Shown here: positions 25,627-36,681 of the stretch, piece by piece
Position numbering within the stretch: position 1 is the first letter of the stretch
Layout of the letters: every line of letters begins with the position of its first letter
Source: Novosphingobium arvoryzae
GTDB lineage: Bacteria; Pseudomonadota; Alphaproteobacteria; Sphingomonadales; Sphingomonadaceae
DNA: 64,000 bases
Reading direction: 5' to 3'
Assembly (NCBI RefSeq): GCF_014652615.1
Contig: NZ_BMZD01000003.1
Span: 124,001-188,000, forward strand
Made by a program: the position numbers and the translations under genes
Notes under the pieces: model-generated
What the model was told of the DNA's origin: nothing
What the model saw: the letters and a program-made list of their open reading frames with translations, nothing else
Database searches by the model: none

Positions 25627-25972
25627 TCTGATCGCCATCGCCGAAGCAATGATTGCCGCGTACAACGCGCAGGATGTCGATACCTATGTGTCGTACATGA
25701 CCGACGATGCCTGCGAGGCGAACTATCGCGGCGCGGTCGTGCGCGAAGGCAAGGAAGGGACGCGTTCGGGCCTTGCTGCCGCGTTTGCCAAGTGGCCGCA
25801 GAACCACGCGGAAATCCGCGAAAAGCAGGCCATCGGCAACTATGTCCTGTTCCGTGAATACGTAACTCGCGGCCCCGCCTCCGATGGATCGGAACTGGTG
25901 GAGCCGTTCGAAGTCGTGGCCGTCTATTCGTTCGAGGGCGACAAGTGCTCTCGCGTGGAGTTCATCCGCTAA
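25619..25972 (+). CDS. NTF2/SnoaL-like protein inserted in the nuo operon
   Basis: A 117-aa protein with the features of an NTF2-like (SnoaL) alpha+beta cone. It starts with helix [20 protein letters not shown] and the block YVSYMTDDACEANYRGAVV, and ends in strands VEPFEVVAVYSFEGDKCSRVEFI. This fold binds small hydrophobic ligands or acts as an isomerase. I chose GTG 25619 because GGAG lies 8 bases upstream; the stop overlaps the nuoE start (TAATG). Sitting between nuoD and nuoE, it may be a housekeeping passenger or have a link to quinone chemistry; that is speculation. Confidence 0.75.
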   Translation: MADLIAIAEAMIAAYNAQDVDTYVSYMTDDACEANYRGAVVREGKEGTRSGLAAAFAKWPQNHAEIREKQAIGNYVLFREYVTRGPASDGSELVEPFEVVAVYSFEGDKCSRVEFIR

Positions 25973-26640
25973 TGGCTGATCGTCATCTCGAACCCGATAC
26001 CCCCGAACTGCGCGCGCGCTGGGGGAACTTTGCCTGGACCAAGGAAAACGCGGCCAAGGCCAAGGAAATCATCGCGCGTTACCCGGACGGGCGCCAGCGC
26101 TCGGCGGTGATGCCGCTGCTCGATCTGGCGCAGCGCCAGGTCGGTGCGGAAACCAATACGCAGGGCTGGCTGCCGATCCCGGTGATGGAATACATCGCCG
26201 CTCAGCTCGACATGCCGGTCATCCGTGTGGTCGAGGTCGCCAGCTTCTACACGATGTACAACCTGGTGCCCGTTGGCCGCTTCCATGTGCAGGTCTGCGG
26301 CACCACGCCGTGCATGCTGCGCGGCTCGGATGACATCCTGGCCGCGTGCAAGGCGCGCGGGATGCACAAGGGCCATACCACCGACGATGGCCTCTGGACG
26401 CTGACGGAAGTCGAATGCATGGGCAACTGCGCCTCCGCGCCGATGGTCCAGATCAACGACGACAACTACGAAGACCTGACCCCGCAGCGGCTCGATGCCG
26501 TGCTGGACGCGCTGGCTGCGGGCAAGACGCCCAAGGCCGGGACGCAGGAGCCGGGCCGTCACACGGTGGAGCCGCTGGGCGGGCCGACCACGCTGACCGA
26601 AATGGTCAGCGCCAATCACGATTATCGGAAGGAGTGGTAA
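25972..26640 (+). CDS. nuoE: NADH-quinone oxidoreductase subunit E
   Basis: A 222-aa 24-kDa subunit with a [2Fe-2S] cluster (N1a). The four ligands are in VCGTTPCMLRG and VECMGNCASAPM. The N-terminal part is a helical bundle with VMEYIAAQLDMP and VASFYTMYN. The C-terminal extension (about 50 residues after TPQRLDAVLDAL) is proline- and glycine-rich. The start ATG overlaps the upstream stop. Confidence 0.95.
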   Translation: MADRHLEPDTPELRARWGNFAWTKENAAKAKEIIARYPDGRQRSAVMPLLDLAQRQVGAETNTQGWLPIPVMEYIAAQLDMPVIRVVEVASFYTMYNLVPVGRFHVQVCGTTPCMLRGSDDILAACKARGMHKGHTTDDGLWTLTEVECMGNCASAPMVQINDDNYEDLTPQRLDAVLDALAAGKTPKAGTQEPGRHTVEPLGGPTTLTEMVSANHDYRKEW

Positions 26641-26643
26641 GCC

Positions 26644-27927
26644 ATGCTCGCCGATAAGGACCGCATCTTTACCAACCTCTACGGCTATCAGCCGTGGAAC
26701 CTGAAAGCCGCGCAGGCGCGCGGGGACTGGGACAACACCAAGGATCTGCTCGCACGCGGGCAGGACGCGATCATCGACGAGATCAAGGCGTCGGGGCTGC
26801 GCGGCCGGGGCGGGGCAGGGTTCCCGACCGGCATGAAGTGGTCGTTCATGCCCAAGGAAAGCAAGGATGGCCGTCCCAGCTTCCTGGTCATCAACGCCGA
26901 CGAATCCGAACCGGGCTCGTGCAAGGACCGCGAAATCATCCGCCACGATCCGCACAAGCTGATCGAAGGCGCGCTGGTGGCAGGCTTCGCGATGCGCGCG
27001 CGCGCCGCCTACATCTACATTCGCGGTGAATACATCCGCGAAGCCGAAACGCTGATGGCGGCCGTGCAGGAAGCCTATGCCGCCAAGCTGCTGGGCAAGA
27101 ACGCCTGCGGTTCGGGCTATGACTTCGACGTCTTCGTCCACCGCGGCGCGGGCGCTTACATTTGCGGCGAAGAGACCGCGATGATCGAGAGCCTGGAGGG
27201 CAAGAAGGGCCAGCCGCGCCTGAAGCCGCCGTTCCCGGCGGGCGCAGGCCTCTATGGCTGCCCGACCACCGTGAACAACGTGGAATCGATCGCGGTTGCC
27301 CCCACGATCCTGCGGCGCGGGGCGGCGTGGTTCTCCAGCTTCGGGCGGGACAACAACAAGGGCACCAAGCTGTTCCAGATCAGCGGGCACGTGGAAAAGC
27401 CCTGCGTGGTCGAGGAAGCGATGTCGATCCCGTTCCGCGAGTTGATCGAAAAGCACTGTGGCGGCATTCGCGGCGGGTGGGACAACCTGCTGGCTGTCAT
27501 CCCCGGCGGCTCGTCGGTTCCGCTGGTCCCGGCGGCGCAGATCATGGACGCGCCGATGGATTTCGACGGCCTGCGTGAACTGGGTTCGGGCCTTGGTACC
27601 GCCGCCGTGATCGTGATGGACAAGTCGACCGACATCGTCCGCGCGATTTCGCGCCTGTCCTACTTCTACAAGCATGAAAGCTGCGGCCAGTGCACGCCCT
27701 GCCGCGAAGGCACGGGCTGGATGTGGCGGGTGATGGAGCGCCTGCGCACCGGTGATGCCGATGTGTCGGAAATCGACATGCTGTGGGACGTGACCAAGCA
27801 GGTCGAAGGCCACACCATCTGCGCGCTGGGCGATGCGGCGGCCTGGCCGATCCAGGGCCTGATCCGTCACTTCCGCCCGGAAATCGAACGCCGGATCGCT
27901 GAAAATGTGCGCGAGGCCGCCGAATGA
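26644..27927 (+). CDS. nuoF: NADH-quinone oxidoreductase subunit F
   Basis: A 427-aa 51-kDa subunit. [20 protein letters not shown] is the NADH/FMN-binding glycine loop, and [19 protein letters not shown] follows. The [4Fe-4S] cluster N3 is bound by [11 protein letters not shown] plus a later Cys in HTICALGD. This is where NADH gives its electrons to FMN. The end overlaps the inserted exported-protein gene by 4 bases (ATGA). Confidence 0.97.
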   Translation: MLADKDRIFTNLYGYQPWNLKAAQARGDWDNTKDLLARGQDAIIDEIKASGLRGRGGAGFPTGMKWSFMPKESKDGRPSFLVINADESEPGSCKDREIIRHDPHKLIEGALVAGFAMRARAAYIYIRGEYIREAETLMAAVQEAYAAKLLGKNACGSGYDFDVFVHRGAGAYICGEETAMIESLEGKKGQPRLKPPFPAGAGLYGCPTTVNNVESIAVAPTILRRGAAWFSSFGRDNNKGTKLFQISGHVEKPCVVEEAMSIPFRELIEKHCGGIRGGWDNLLAVIPGGSSVPLVPAAQIMDAPMDFDGLRELGSGLGTAAVIVMDKSTDIVRAISRLSYFYKHESCGQCTPCREGTGWMWRVMERLRTGDADVSEIDMLWDVTKQVEGHTICALGDAAAWPIQGLIRHFRPEIERRIAENVREAAE

Positions 27928-28631
27928 AGCCGGTGGTCGCCTTGCTGGCGGTTGCGGTGCTGGCTGCTGGTCAGCCGGCGGCCGCGCGTCAGGCGCGGGC
28001 TGCCGATCCGGCGGAAATCCGCGCGGCGCTGGGCTTTTATGGCACCTGCATCGTCAAGCGTGAGGGCGAAATCGCCAGCAAGACCGTGCTGTCGGGCGAA
28101 TTTCTCGATACCCGCAGCGACGAGGGCAAGCGCCTGGTCCAGAAGGAATGCCTGGCGGACCGCGTGACGGTGGCCCGGTTCAACGATGCGGCGCTGAAGG
28201 GCGCGATGGCGGATGCGCTCGTTGCGCGTTCGCTGGACCGGCTGACCGCCACCAGTTTCGACGGCGTTCCGGCGCTGACCTATGCCGAACCCTGGCCGGT
28301 GCGCCTGACCGACCGCAACGGCAGCGACCTGTCGCCTGAGCGGATTGCCGCCCAGCAGCGCAAGTATGACGAAAAGCTGGGTGAAGTCGCCCGCGCGAAA
28401 ATGGCCGAGTGCGTGACCCGCACCGCCGGGACGCAAGTCCGCGCCATGCTGGCCACGCCTGCCGCTTCCGCGGCCGAACTGGCCGCATTGCAGGCCGTTG
28501 CGCCTTCGCTTTCTGGCTGCCTTCCGGCTGGCCAGACCATTGGATTTGATCGCATGACCCTGCGGGGCGCACTGGCGGTGGCCTACTACCGCCTCGCCAG
28601 CGCCGCGCAGCCCACGGGAGCCGCCCAGTAA
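27924..28631 (+). CDS. Exported four-cysteine protein inserted between nuoF and nuoG (unrecognised)
   Basis: A 235-aa protein with a clear Sec signal peptide ([18 protein letters not shown]) and a mature part of mostly helical character. Four cysteines (GTCIVK, KECLAD, AECVTR, SGCLPAG) could form two disulfides in the periplasm. The ATG overlaps the nuoF stop and the stop overlaps the nuoG ATG (TAATG), so it is tightly coupled to the complex I genes. I recognise no domain. All subunits around it face the cytoplasm or sit in the membrane, so a periplasmic partner here is unexpected. Confidence 0.8.
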   Translation: MKPVVALLAVAVLAAGQPAAARQARAADPAEIRAALGFYGTCIVKREGEIASKTVLSGEFLDTRSDEGKRLVQKECLADRVTVARFNDAALKGAMADALVARSLDRLTATSFDGVPALTYAEPWPVRLTDRNGSDLSPERIAAQQRKYDEKLGEVARAKMAECVTRTAGTQVRAMLATPAASAAELAALQAVAPSLSGCLPAGQTIGFDRMTLRGALAVAYYRLASAAQPTGAAQ

Positions 28632-30637
28632 TGCCCAAGGTTACCGTCGACGGCGTTGAACTCGAAGTCCCCGCAGGCGCCACCGTCCTGCAGGCCTGCG
28701 AGCTTGCCGGCAAGGAAATCCCCCGTTTCTGCTATCACGAACGGCTCAGCATCGCCGGCAATTGCCGGATGTGCCTGGTCGAGGTGAAGCCCGGACCGCC
28801 CAAGCCGCAGGCTTCCTGCGCGTTGCCCGCCGCCGAAGGCCAGGAAATCCGCACGGATTCGCCGATGGTCAAGAAGGCCCGCGAAGGCGTGATGGAATTC
28901 CTGCTGATCAACCATCCGCTCGATTGCCCGATCTGCGATCAGGGCGGGGAGTGCGATCTGCAGGATCAGTCGGTGGCCTATGGCCGGGGCGCCTCGCGCT
29001 ATCACGAGCACAAGCGTGCCGTGACCGAAAAGTACATGGGCCCGCTGATCAAGACCGTGATGACCCGCTGCATCCACTGCACCCGCTGCGTGCGGTTCAG
29101 CGAGGAAGTCGCCGGTGTCGATGAAATCGGCGCGCTGTATCGCGGCGAAGCCACCCAGATCACGACCTATCTGGAACACGCCGCCAAGCACGAGATGTCG
29201 GCCAACGTGATCGACCTCTGCCCGGTTGGCGCACTCACCAGCCGTCCCTACGCGTTCGAAGCGCGCCCGTGGGAGCTGAAGAAAACGCTGTCGATCGACG
29301 TCTCCGACGCGGTCGGGGCGAACATCCGGATCGATAGCCGGGGCCGCGAAGCCCTGCGCATCCTGCCGCGCGTCAACGATGACGTGAACGAGGAATGGCT
29401 GTCGGACAAGGGCCGTTTCCAGGTCGATGGCCTGACCCGCCGCCGTCTGGACCGCCCGTGGATCCGCCGTGACGGCAAGCTGGTTGCGGCCAGCTGGGAC
29501 GAAGCGTTTGCCGCCGTCGCCAAGGTCAATCCGGGCAAGGACATCGCTGTCATCGCGGGCGATCTGGTCGATTGCGAAACGATGTTCGCGGCCAAGGCAC
29601 TGGCTGGCGCGCTGGGTTCCACCCTGCTCGAAGGCCGCCAGACCGGCCTGTCCTATGACTGCTCGAACCTTGCTGCGGTCAATTTCAACTCGACGCTGTC
29701 GGGCATCGAAACCGCCGATGTCGTCCTGATCGTCGGCAGCCAGGTGCGCTGGGAAGCCCCGCTGGTCAACTCGCGCCTGCGCAAGGCGGCGAAGGCCGGG
29801 GCGAAGTTCTTCGTCGTCGGGCCGGAATGGGAAACCACGTTCCCGGCGACTTTCCTTGGCAACGATCTGTCGGTGCTCGACAAGCTGCCCAAGGCGGCAG
29901 CCGATGCGCTGAAGGGCGCAGAGCGGCCGGCACTGATCCTCGGCGGGGCCGGGCTTGGCAAGGGCGCGCTGAATGGCTGTCTGGCGCTAGCGGAAAAGTA
30001 CAAGCTGATCCGGGATGACTGGAACGGCTTCAACGTGCTGCACATGGCCGCCAGCCGCATGGGCGGACTGATGCTGGGTTATGCCCAGCCGGGCGGGATC
30101 GCCGATCTGGTCGCGGCCAAGCCGAAGCTGGTGCTGGCACTGGGCGCGGACGAAGTGGACTTCACGAAGTTTGCGGACAGCATCGTCGTCTATATCGGCC
30201 ACCACGGTGACAAGGGCGCGCACGCGGCGGATATCATCCTGCCGGCGGCGGCATTTAGCGAAAAGCCGGGTACTTACGTCAATACCGAAGGCCGCGTTCA
30301 GCGCGCCGACAAGGCCGTGTTCGCGCCGGGTGACGCGCGTGAGGACTGGACGATCCTGCGCGCACTGGCCGATGCGCTGGGCGTTTCGGTCGGCTTCGAC
30401 AGCTTCGACGAACTGCGCGGCGCGATGGCGACGGCGGTTCCGGCGCTGGGCCATGAAGGCCTGGCTGACTATGGCGCGCTGCCAAAGGCCGCAAAGGCCA
30501 AGTCGGAAGGCGTGATCGAAGCCTATCCGATCAAGGATTTCTACCTCACCAACCCGATCGCCCGCGCGAGCGAGACGATGCAGCGCTGCTCGGCCGAGCT
30601 GCTCCACGGTGAAGAGTTCGCGGAGGCCGCGGAATGA
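28631..30637 (+). CDS. nuoG: NADH-quinone oxidoreductase subunit G
   Basis: A 668-aa 75-kDa subunit. The N-terminal ferredoxin-like part binds [2Fe-2S] N1b ([20 protein letters not shown]), then N4 and N5 through [18 protein letters not shown] and [17 protein letters not shown]. The C-terminal two-thirds is the molybdopterin-oxidoreductase-like fold without the cofactor ([38 protein letters not shown]). It relays electrons from NuoF to NuoI. The length is typical of alphaproteobacteria. The end overlaps nuoH by 4 bases. Confidence 0.96.
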   Translation: MPKVTVDGVELEVPAGATVLQACELAGKEIPRFCYHERLSIAGNCRMCLVEVKPGPPKPQASCALPAAEGQEIRTDSPMVKKAREGVMEFLLINHPLDCPICDQGGECDLQDQSVAYGRGASRYHEHKRAVTEKYMGPLIKTVMTRCIHCTRCVRFSEEVAGVDEIGALYRGEATQITTYLEHAAKHEMSANVIDLCPVGALTSRPYAFEARPWELKKTLSIDVSDAVGANIRIDSRGREALRILPRVNDDVNEEWLSDKGRFQVDGLTRRRLDRPWIRRDGKLVAASWDEAFAAVAKVNPGKDIAVIAGDLVDCETMFAAKALAGALGSTLLEGRQTGLSYDCSNLAAVNFNSTLSGIETADVVLIVGSQVRWEAPLVNSRLRKAAKAGAKFFVVGPEWETTFPATFLGNDLSVLDKLPKAAADALKGAERPALILGGAGLGKGALNGCLALAEKYKLIRDDWNGFNVLHMAASRMGGLMLGYAQPGGIADLVAAKPKLVLALGADEVDFTKFADSIVVYIGHHGDKGAHAADIILPAAAFSEKPGTYVNTEGRVQRADKAVFAPGDAREDWTILRALADALGVSVGFDSFDELRGAMATAVPALGHEGLADYGALPKAAKAKSEGVIEAYPIKDFYLTNPIARASETMQRCSAELLHGEEFAEAAE

Positions 30638-31677
30638 CCGAGTTCTTCCAGACCATTGGGATGACCTATGAGTGGGCGTGGTTTGTCGCCACGATCTGCG
30701 GCATCCTGCTGATTGCCCTGCCGCTGATGCTGGCGGTGGCGATGATCATCTATGTCGACCGCAAGATCTGGGCGGCGATGGCGCTGCGGCGCGGGCCCAA
30801 CGTGGTCGGCCCGTTCGGCCTGCTCCAGTCTTTCGCGGACGGGCTCAAGGTGTTCCTGCAGGAAACCATCATCCCGTCGGCAGCGAACAAGGGCCTGTTT
30901 CTGATCGCGCCGATCATCACCTTCACCGTCGCGCTGCTGGCCTGGGCGGTGATCCCGTTCAACTCGGGCGCGATCCTGGCCGATATCAACGTCGGGCTGC
31001 TCTATGTCCTCGCGATCTCGTCGCTGGGGGTTTACGGCACCGTGATCGCGGGTTGGGCGTCGAACTCGAAGTATCCGTTCTTCTCGGCCATGCGCGCCTC
31101 GGCGCAGATGATTTCGTATGAAGTCTCGATCGGCTTCATCCTGATCTGCGTGGTGCTGTGGGCGGGCTCGTTCAACATGGGCGAGATCGTCGAGGCGCAG
31201 AAGTCGCACGTATGGATCATCAACGGCTTCGTCGCGAACCCGCTGCTGTTCCCGATGTGGGTGATGTTCCTGATTTCCGGCATGGCCGAAACCCAGCGCG
31301 CGCCGTTCGACCTGACCGAGGCGGAATCCGAACTCGTCGCCGGTTACCAGACCGAATACTCGTCGATGAGCTTCGCGCTCTACTGGCTGGGCGAATACGC
31401 CAACGTGCTGCTGATGTGCGCGCTCAACGCCACGCTGTTCTTCGGTGGTTACCTGCCGCCGCTCGACATTCCGGTGCTCTACCTGGTGCCGGGCTGGCTG
31501 TGGCTGTTCGCCAAGATCTTCTTCTTCTTCTTCGTGTTCAGCTGGGTGAAGGCGACGGTTCCGCGCTATCGCTATGACCAGCTGATGCGCCTTGGCTGGA
31601 AGGTGTTCCTGCCGGTTTCGCTTGGTTTCGTGGTCGTCGTCAGCGGCTACCTTATGTACACGGGGCACTTCGCATGA
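30634..31677 (+). CDS. nuoH: NADH-quinone oxidoreductase subunit H
   Basis: A 347-aa membrane subunit with eight helices. Conserved loops include [19 protein letters not shown] and the acidic [20 protein letters not shown], with [18 protein letters not shown] after it. NuoH joins the two arms and forms part of the quinone tunnel and the first proton path. Start and stop overlap nuoG and nuoI by 4 bases each. Confidence 0.96.
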   Translation: MTEFFQTIGMTYEWAWFVATICGILLIALPLMLAVAMIIYVDRKIWAAMALRRGPNVVGPFGLLQSFADGLKVFLQETIIPSAANKGLFLIAPIITFTVALLAWAVIPFNSGAILADINVGLLYVLAISSLGVYGTVIAGWASNSKYPFFSAMRASAQMISYEVSIGFILICVVLWAGSFNMGEIVEAQKSHVWIINGFVANPLLFPMWVMFLISGMAETQRAPFDLTEAESELVAGYQTEYSSMSFALYWLGEYANVLLMCALNATLFFGGYLPPLDIPVLYLVPGWLWLFAKIFFFFFVFSWVKATVPRYRYDQLMRLGWKVFLPVSLGFVVVVSGYLMYTGHFA

Positions 31678-32159
31678 CCGTCGCACAGCTCATCAAGAGC
31701 TTTACGCTGTGGGAGTTCGTGAAGGCGCATTGGCTGACCTTGAAGTATTTCTTCAAGCCCAAGGCGACGATCAACTATCCCTTCGAGAAGAACCCGCTGA
31801 GCCCGCGCTTCCGCGGTGAACACGCGCTGCGCCGCTATCCCAACGGCGAAGAACGCTGCATCGCGTGCAAGCTGTGCGAGGCGACCTGCCCGGCGCAGGC
31901 GATCACCATCGAGGCCGAACCGCGCGAGGACGGCAGCCGCCGTACCACGCGTTACGACATCGACATGACCAAGTGCATCTTCTGCGGCTTCTGCCAGGAA
32001 GCCTGCCCGGTCGATGCCATCGTCGAGGGGCCGAACTTCGAATACGCGACTGAAACGCGCGAAGAACTGCTCTATGACAAGGCCAAACTGCTGGCGAACG
32101 GGGACAAGTGGGAGCGGGCGATTGCCGCGAACCTTGAAGCCGATGCGCCGTATCGATAG
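31674..32159 (+). CDS. nuoI: NADH-quinone oxidoreductase subunit I
   Basis: A 161-aa ferredoxin-like subunit with two [4Fe-4S] clusters, N6a and N6b. The ligand sets are [16 protein letters not shown] and [16 protein letters not shown]. An N-terminal amphipathic helix ([19 protein letters not shown]) anchors it to the membrane arm. It links NuoG to NuoB. The gene overlaps nuoH by 4 bases. Confidence 0.96.
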   Translation: MTVAQLIKSFTLWEFVKAHWLTLKYFFKPKATINYPFEKNPLSPRFRGEHALRRYPNGEERCIACKLCEATCPAQAITIEAEPREDGSRRTTRYDIDMTKCIFCGFCQEACPVDAIVEGPNFEYATETREELLYDKAKLLANGDKWERAIAANLEADAPYR

Positions 32160-32171
32160 GGGCGCGCTTCC

Positions 32172-32789
32172 ATGATTCAGGTCATTGCCTTCTATCTCTT
32201 CGCCACGCTGACCATTGCGGCCGGTGCGCTCACCATCCTGGCGCGCAACCCGGTCCATTCGGTGCTGTGGCTGATCGTAGCCTTCTTCAACGCTGCCGGC
32301 CTGATGGTGCTGGCGGGGGCTGAATTCATCGCGATGCTGCTCGTCATTGTCTATGTCGGCGCGGTCGCGGTGCTGTTCCTGTTCGTCGTCATGATGCTGG
32401 ACATCGACTTCGCCGAACTGCGCGCCGGTTTCGTCAAGAACTTCCCGCTGGGGCTGCTCCTGGCGATTGTGCTGGTCTGCGAACTGGTGCTGGGCATCGG
32501 CGCCGAGCGCGCGGGCGGCATCCAGCTGGGCACGCCCGACGGCACTGCCGCGACCGCCGCTGGCGCGTCCAATATCGAGGCGATCGGGGCGCTGCTCTAC
32601 AGCAAGTACCTGTTCCTGTTCGAAGCGGCAGGGATCATCCTGCTGGTGGCGATGATCGGTGCGATCGTGCTGACCCACCGCCAGCGCGGCGGCGTGCGCG
32701 GCCAGAACATCTCGCGTCAGGTCGCCCGCCGGCCTGAGGACGCGACCGTCAACATGCAGCCGGAAGTGGGCAAGGGGGTCCAACTGTGA
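32172..32789 (+). CDS. nuoJ: NADH-quinone oxidoreductase subunit J
   Basis: A 205-aa membrane subunit of five helices. Conserved: [39 protein letters not shown] (with the pi-bulge helix) and the C-terminal [12 protein letters not shown]. It takes part in the central proton channel next to NuoA and NuoK. The end overlaps nuoK by 4 bases. Confidence 0.95.
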   Translation: MIQVIAFYLFATLTIAAGALTILARNPVHSVLWLIVAFFNAAGLMVLAGAEFIAMLLVIVYVGAVAVLFLFVVMMLDIDFAELRAGFVKNFPLGLLLAIVLVCELVLGIGAERAGGIQLGTPDGTAATAAGASNIEAIGALLYSKYLFLFEAAGIILLVAMIGAIVLTHRQRGGVRGQNISRQVARRPEDATVNMQPEVGKGVQL

Positions 32790-33091
32790 TTGGCGTCGAA
32801 CACTATGTCGTCGTCAGCTCGATCCTGTTCGTGCTGGGCGTGCTGGGGATTTTCCTCAACCGCAAGAACGTCATCATCATCCTGATGGCGATCGAACTGA
32901 TCCTGCTGTCGGTGAACCTCAACCTGGTTGCGTTCAGCAGCTTCCTCGGCGACCTGACCGGTCAGATCTTTGCGATGTTCGTGCTGACCGTGGCAGCGGG
33001 CGAGGCGGCGATCGGCCTGGCGATCCTGGTCATCTATTTCCGTGGCCGCGGCACGATCGCGGTCGACGACGTCAACCGGATGAAGGGGTAA
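32786..33091 (+). CDS. nuoK: NADH-quinone oxidoreductase subunit K
   Basis: A 101-aa, three-helix MrpC-like subunit. The two buried glutamates of the proton path are in [16 protein letters not shown] and [13 protein letters not shown]. Translation starts at a GTG that overlaps the nuoJ stop. Confidence 0.95.
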   Translation: MIGVEHYVVVSSILFVLGVLGIFLNRKNVIIILMAIELILLSVNLNLVAFSSFLGDLTGQIFAMFVLTVAAGEAAIGLAILVIYFRGRGTIAVDDVNRMKG

Positions 33092-33097
33092 GCCGTC

Positions 33098-35137
33098 TTG
33101 GATCCGATCCTTTTCATCGTTTTCCTGCCGCTCCTGGCCGCGCTTGTCGCGGGCCTTGGCAACCGGCAGCTTGGAAACGTCCCCGCCAAGGCGATCACGA
33201 CGGGCGCGCTGTTCATCAGCTGCGCGCTGTCGTGGCCGATCTTCATCGGTTTCCTGAGCGGCAGCGCCGAAGCGCACGTCGTGCCGGTGCTGCAGTGGGT
33301 CCAGTCGGGCACCCTGTCGTTCGACTGGGCGCTGCGCGTGGACACGCTGACGGCGATCATGCTGGTGGTCATCACCTCGGTCTCGGCGCTGGTTCACCTC
33401 TATAGCTGGGGCTACATGTCGGAAGACCCGGATCAGCCCCGGTTCTTCGCGTATCTCTCGCTGTTCACCTTCGCCATGCTGATGCTGGTGACGGCGGACA
33501 ACCTGGTCCAGATGTTCTTCGGTTGGGAAGGGGTGGGGCTTGCCTCGTACCTGCTGATCGGGTTCTGGTTCCGCAAGCCGTCGGCCAGCGCCGCCGCGAT
33601 CAAGGCCTTCGTGGTCAACCGCGTCGGCGACCTTGGCTTCATGCTGGGTATCTTCGGCACGTTCCTGGTGTTCGGCACGGTCTCGATCTCCGAAATCCTT
33701 GCCGCTGCGCCGGGCATGGCCGGTTCGACCATCGGGTTCCTCGGCTATCGCTGGGACACGATGACTATCCTGTGCGTGCTGCTGTTCATCGGCGCGATGG
33801 GCAAGTCGGCGCAGCTTGGCCTGCACACCTGGCTGCCCGACGCGATGGAAGGCCCGACCCCGGTGTCGGCGCTGATCCACGCGGCGACGATGGTCACCGC
33901 CGGTGTGTTCATGGTCTGCCGCCTGTCGCCGATGTTCGAAACCAGCGAAGCGGCGATGAACCTGGTCACTTACGTTGGCGCGGCGACCTGCCTGTTCGCG
34001 GCGACCGTCGGCACGACACAGTGGGACATCAAGCGCGTCATCGCCTATTCGACCTGTTCGCAGCTGGGCTACATGTTCTTCGCGGCGGGCGTGGGTGCCT
34101 ATAACGCGGCGATGTTCCACCTGTTCACGCACGCCTTCTTCAAGGCGCTGCTGTTCCTCGGCGCGGGCAGCGTGATCCATGCGATGCACCACGAGCAGGA
34201 CATGCGCTATTACGGCGGCCTGCGGAAACACATCCCCCTGACCTTCTGGGCGATGATGGCCGGCACGCTGGCGATCACCGGGGTTGGCGTTTACTGGCTC
34301 CATGCCGGGTTCGCGGGCTTCCACTCGAAGGACGCGATCCTTGAAGCCGCGTTCGCCAATGGCGGCGAGGCCGGGCGCACCGCGTTCTGGGTGGGTGTCA
34401 CCGCCGCGCTGCTGACCAGCTTCTATTCCTGGCGCCTGATTTTCCTGACGTTCTATGGCAAGCCGCGCTGGAACCAGTCGGAGCATATCCAGCACGCCGT
34501 GCACGACGATCATGGCCACGGGCATGCGGCACACGGTCATGACGATCACGCGCACGGCCATGCCAAGGATGATGACGGTACCGCCGGTTATCACCCGCAC
34601 GAAAGCCCGCTGCCGATGCTGGTGCCGCTGGGCGTGCTGACGCTGGGCGCGGTGTTTGCCGGCTATGTGTTCAGCCACGGCTTCCTCGAAAGCGCGGAGT
34701 TCTGGGGCAGTTCGCTGGCCTATGACGCGCACCTGATGCACGCGATGCATGAAGTGCCGCTGTGGGTGAAGCTGTCGGCCAGCATCGTGATGCTGCTGGG
34801 CCTGGCGACCGCATGGCTTGCCTACATCCGCAAGCCCTCTCTACCCGCCGCATTCGTCGAGCAGTTCGGCGTGCTGCACAGGTTCCTCTACAACAAGTGG
34901 TACTTCGACGAGCTCTACAACTTCCTGTTCGTCCGCCCCGCGTTCTGGCTGGGGGACAAGCTGTGGAAGCTGGGTGACATCGGCCTGATCGACCGGTTCG
35001 GTCCCAATGGCGCGGCCTGGGCCGTGGTGCAGGGCAGCCGCTTTGCGAAGAAGGTCCAGTCGGGCTACCTCTATAGTTATGCGCTGGTGATGCTGCTGGG
35101 CCTGACGGCGGCAATCAGCTGGGTGATGGTGAAGTGA
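33098..35137 (+). CDS. nuoL: NADH-quinone oxidoreductase subunit L with His-rich loop
   Basis: A 679-aa proton-pumping antiporter-like subunit. The core is normal: [19 protein letters not shown] (key Glu), [20 protein letters not shown] (His, Lys region), and [19 protein letters not shown]. It ends in the long lateral helix and a last TM ([12 protein letters not shown]). About residues 464-490 form a loop with 11 His in 26 residues plus many Asp, which looks able to bind metal. The start is TTG at 33098 with AAGGGG upstream. The end overlaps nuoM by 4 bases. Confidence 0.96.
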   Translation: MDPILFIVFLPLLAALVAGLGNRQLGNVPAKAITTGALFISCALSWPIFIGFLSGSAEAHVVPVLQWVQSGTLSFDWALRVDTLTAIMLVVITSVSALVHLYSWGYMSEDPDQPRFFAYLSLFTFAMLMLVTADNLVQMFFGWEGVGLASYLLIGFWFRKPSASAAAIKAFVVNRVGDLGFMLGIFGTFLVFGTVSISEILAAAPGMAGSTIGFLGYRWDTMTILCVLLFIGAMGKSAQLGLHTWLPDAMEGPTPVSALIHAATMVTAGVFMVCRLSPMFETSEAAMNLVTYVGAATCLFAATVGTTQWDIKRVIAYSTCSQLGYMFFAAGVGAYNAAMFHLFTHAFFKALLFLGAGSVIHAMHHEQDMRYYGGLRKHIPLTFWAMMAGTLAITGVGVYWLHAGFAGFHSKDAILEAAFANGGEAGRTAFWVGVTAALLTSFYSWRLIFLTFYGKPRWNQSEHIQHAVHDDHGHGHAAHGHDDHAHGHAKDDDGTAGYHPHESPLPMLVPLGVLTLGAVFAGYVFSHGFLESAEFWGSSLAYDAHLMHAMHEVPLWVKLSASIVMLLGLATAWLAYIRKPSLPAAFVEQFGVLHRFLYNKWYFDELYNFLFVRPAFWLGDKLWKLGDIGLIDRFGPNGAAWAVVQGSRFAKKVQSGYLYSYALVMLLGLTAAISWVMVK

Positions 35138-36681
35138 TGGCCGATTTTCCCATCCTCTCGGCAATGCTGCTGGTGCCGCTAGTGGCAGCGGTCGCCTGTC
35201 TGCTGGTCGAAGCCAAGGCGGCGCGGACCATCGCGCTGGTCGCCACGCTGATCGACTTTGCGCTGGGCGTGCTGCTCTGGGCGAACTACGACATCGGCGG
35301 CGCGCAGTGGCAGTTCGTTGAAAAGGTTCCGCTGTTCGCGGGCTTCAGCTGGGCGCTGGGCATCGATGGCATCGCGCTGATGCTGATCATGCTGTCGGTG
35401 TTCCTGATGCCGATCTGCATCCTGGCGAGCAATTCCATCGACAAGCGCGTGGGCGAATACATGGCCGCGTTCCTGCTGATGGAAACGCTGATGATCGGCG
35501 TGTTCGCGGCGCAGGACCTGTTCCTGTTCTACATCATGTTCGAAGCCGGCCTGATCCCGATGTACCTGATCATCGGCATCTGGGGCGGCGCCGACCGGAT
35601 CTACGCCAGCTACAAGTTCTTCCTCTACACGCTGCTCGGCTCGGTGCTGATGCTGATCGCGATGCTGTGGATGGTGAACGAGGCCGGCACCACCGACATC
35701 CCGACGCTGATGGCCTATGACTTCCCGGTCGAGGCGCAGAAGCTGCTGTGGCTGGCCTTCTTCGCCAGCTTCGCGGTCAAGATGCCGATGTGGCCGGTTC
35801 ACACCTGGCTCCCCGATGCGCACGTGCAGGCCCCGACCGCCGGGTCGGTGATCCTGGCGGGCGTGCTGCTGAAGATGGGTGGCTATGGCTTCATCCGCTT
35901 TTCGCTGCCGATGTTCCCGGAAGCCTCGGCGCATTTCGCCTGGCTGGTCTTCGTGCTGTCGATGATCGCGGTCGTGGTGACGTCGCTGATCGCGCTGATC
36001 CAGCACGACATGAAGAAGCTGATTGCCTATTCGTCGGTCGCGCACATGGCGATCGTCACGGTCGGGCTGTTCGCCTTCAACGTGCAGGGCCTCGAAGGCA
36101 CGATGATCGTCATGCTCAGCCACGGGCTGGTCGCTGGTGCGCTGTTCCTGTGCGTCGGCGTGATCTATGACCGCCTGCACACGCGGGAAATCAGCCGGTA
36201 CGGCGGCCTGTCGATCAACATGCCGAAGTACGCGCTGTTCTTCATGCTGTTCACGATGGCATCCGTCGGCCTGCCGGGCACCAGCGGTTTCGTGGGTGAA
36301 TTCCTCGCGCTGGTCGGCATCTACCAGGTCTCGAGCCTGGTGGCGCTGGTTGCCGGGACGGGCATCATCCTGGGCGCGGGCTACATGCTCTACCTCTATC
36401 GCCGGATCTGCTTTGGCGAACAGAAGAACGCCGATGCCGCCGCGATGCCGGATCTCGACCGCCGGGAATTCTGGATGCTCGGCGCGATCGGTGCGGTCGT
36501 GCTGTGGATGGGCGTCTATCCCGAAAGCTTCATTGCCCCGATGCGGGCGGACATTGCCGCGCTCGATGCGCGCCTTGCCCGCGCCCGTCCGGCTGGCGAT
36601 GCCGAACTGACTGCCGGCAAGCCGCAAGCTGCCGCGCATTCCCATGAACCTGCTGCCGCGCAACACGAGGGGGCGCATTAA
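35134..36681 (+). CDS. nuoM: NADH-quinone oxidoreductase subunit M
   Basis: A 515-aa antiporter-like subunit with about 14 helices. Conserved: [20 protein letters not shown] (pumping Glu), [20 protein letters not shown] and [18 protein letters not shown]. It pumps one of the protons of complex I. The C-terminus is extended by a soluble Ala/His/Glu-rich tail ([17 protein letters not shown]). The stop and the nuoN start share one base. Confidence 0.96.
   Translation: MMADFPILSAMLLVPLVAAVACLLVEAKAARTIALVATLIDFALGVLLWANYDIGGAQWQFVEKVPLFAGFSWALGIDGIALMLIMLSVFLMPICILASNSIDKRVGEYMAAFLLMETLMIGVFAAQDLFLFYIMFEAGLIPMYLIIGIWGGADRIYASYKFFLYTLLGSVLMLIAMLWMVNEAGTTDIPTLMAYDFPVEAQKLLWLAFFASFAVKMPMWPVHTWLPDAHVQAPTAGSVILAGVLLKMGGYGFIRFSLPMFPEASAHFAWLVFVLSMIAVVVTSLIALIQHDMKKLIAYSSVAHMAIVTVGLFAFNVQGLEGTMIVMLSHGLVAGALFLCVGVIYDRLHTREISRYGGLSINMPKYALFFMLFTMASVGLPGTSGFVGEFLALVGIYQVSSLVALVAGTGIILGAGYMLYLYRRICFGEQKNADAAAMPDLDRREFWMLGAIGAVVLWMGVYPESFIAPMRADIAALDARLARARPAGDAELTAGKPQAAAHSHEPAAAQHEGAH

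Noticed and set aside
32717..34750. A 677-aa His/Arg/Glu-rich frame antisense to nuoJ, nuoK and nuoL
   Set aside because: Composition is that of a reverse-complement shadow of membrane-protein codons; no ribosome site or motif.
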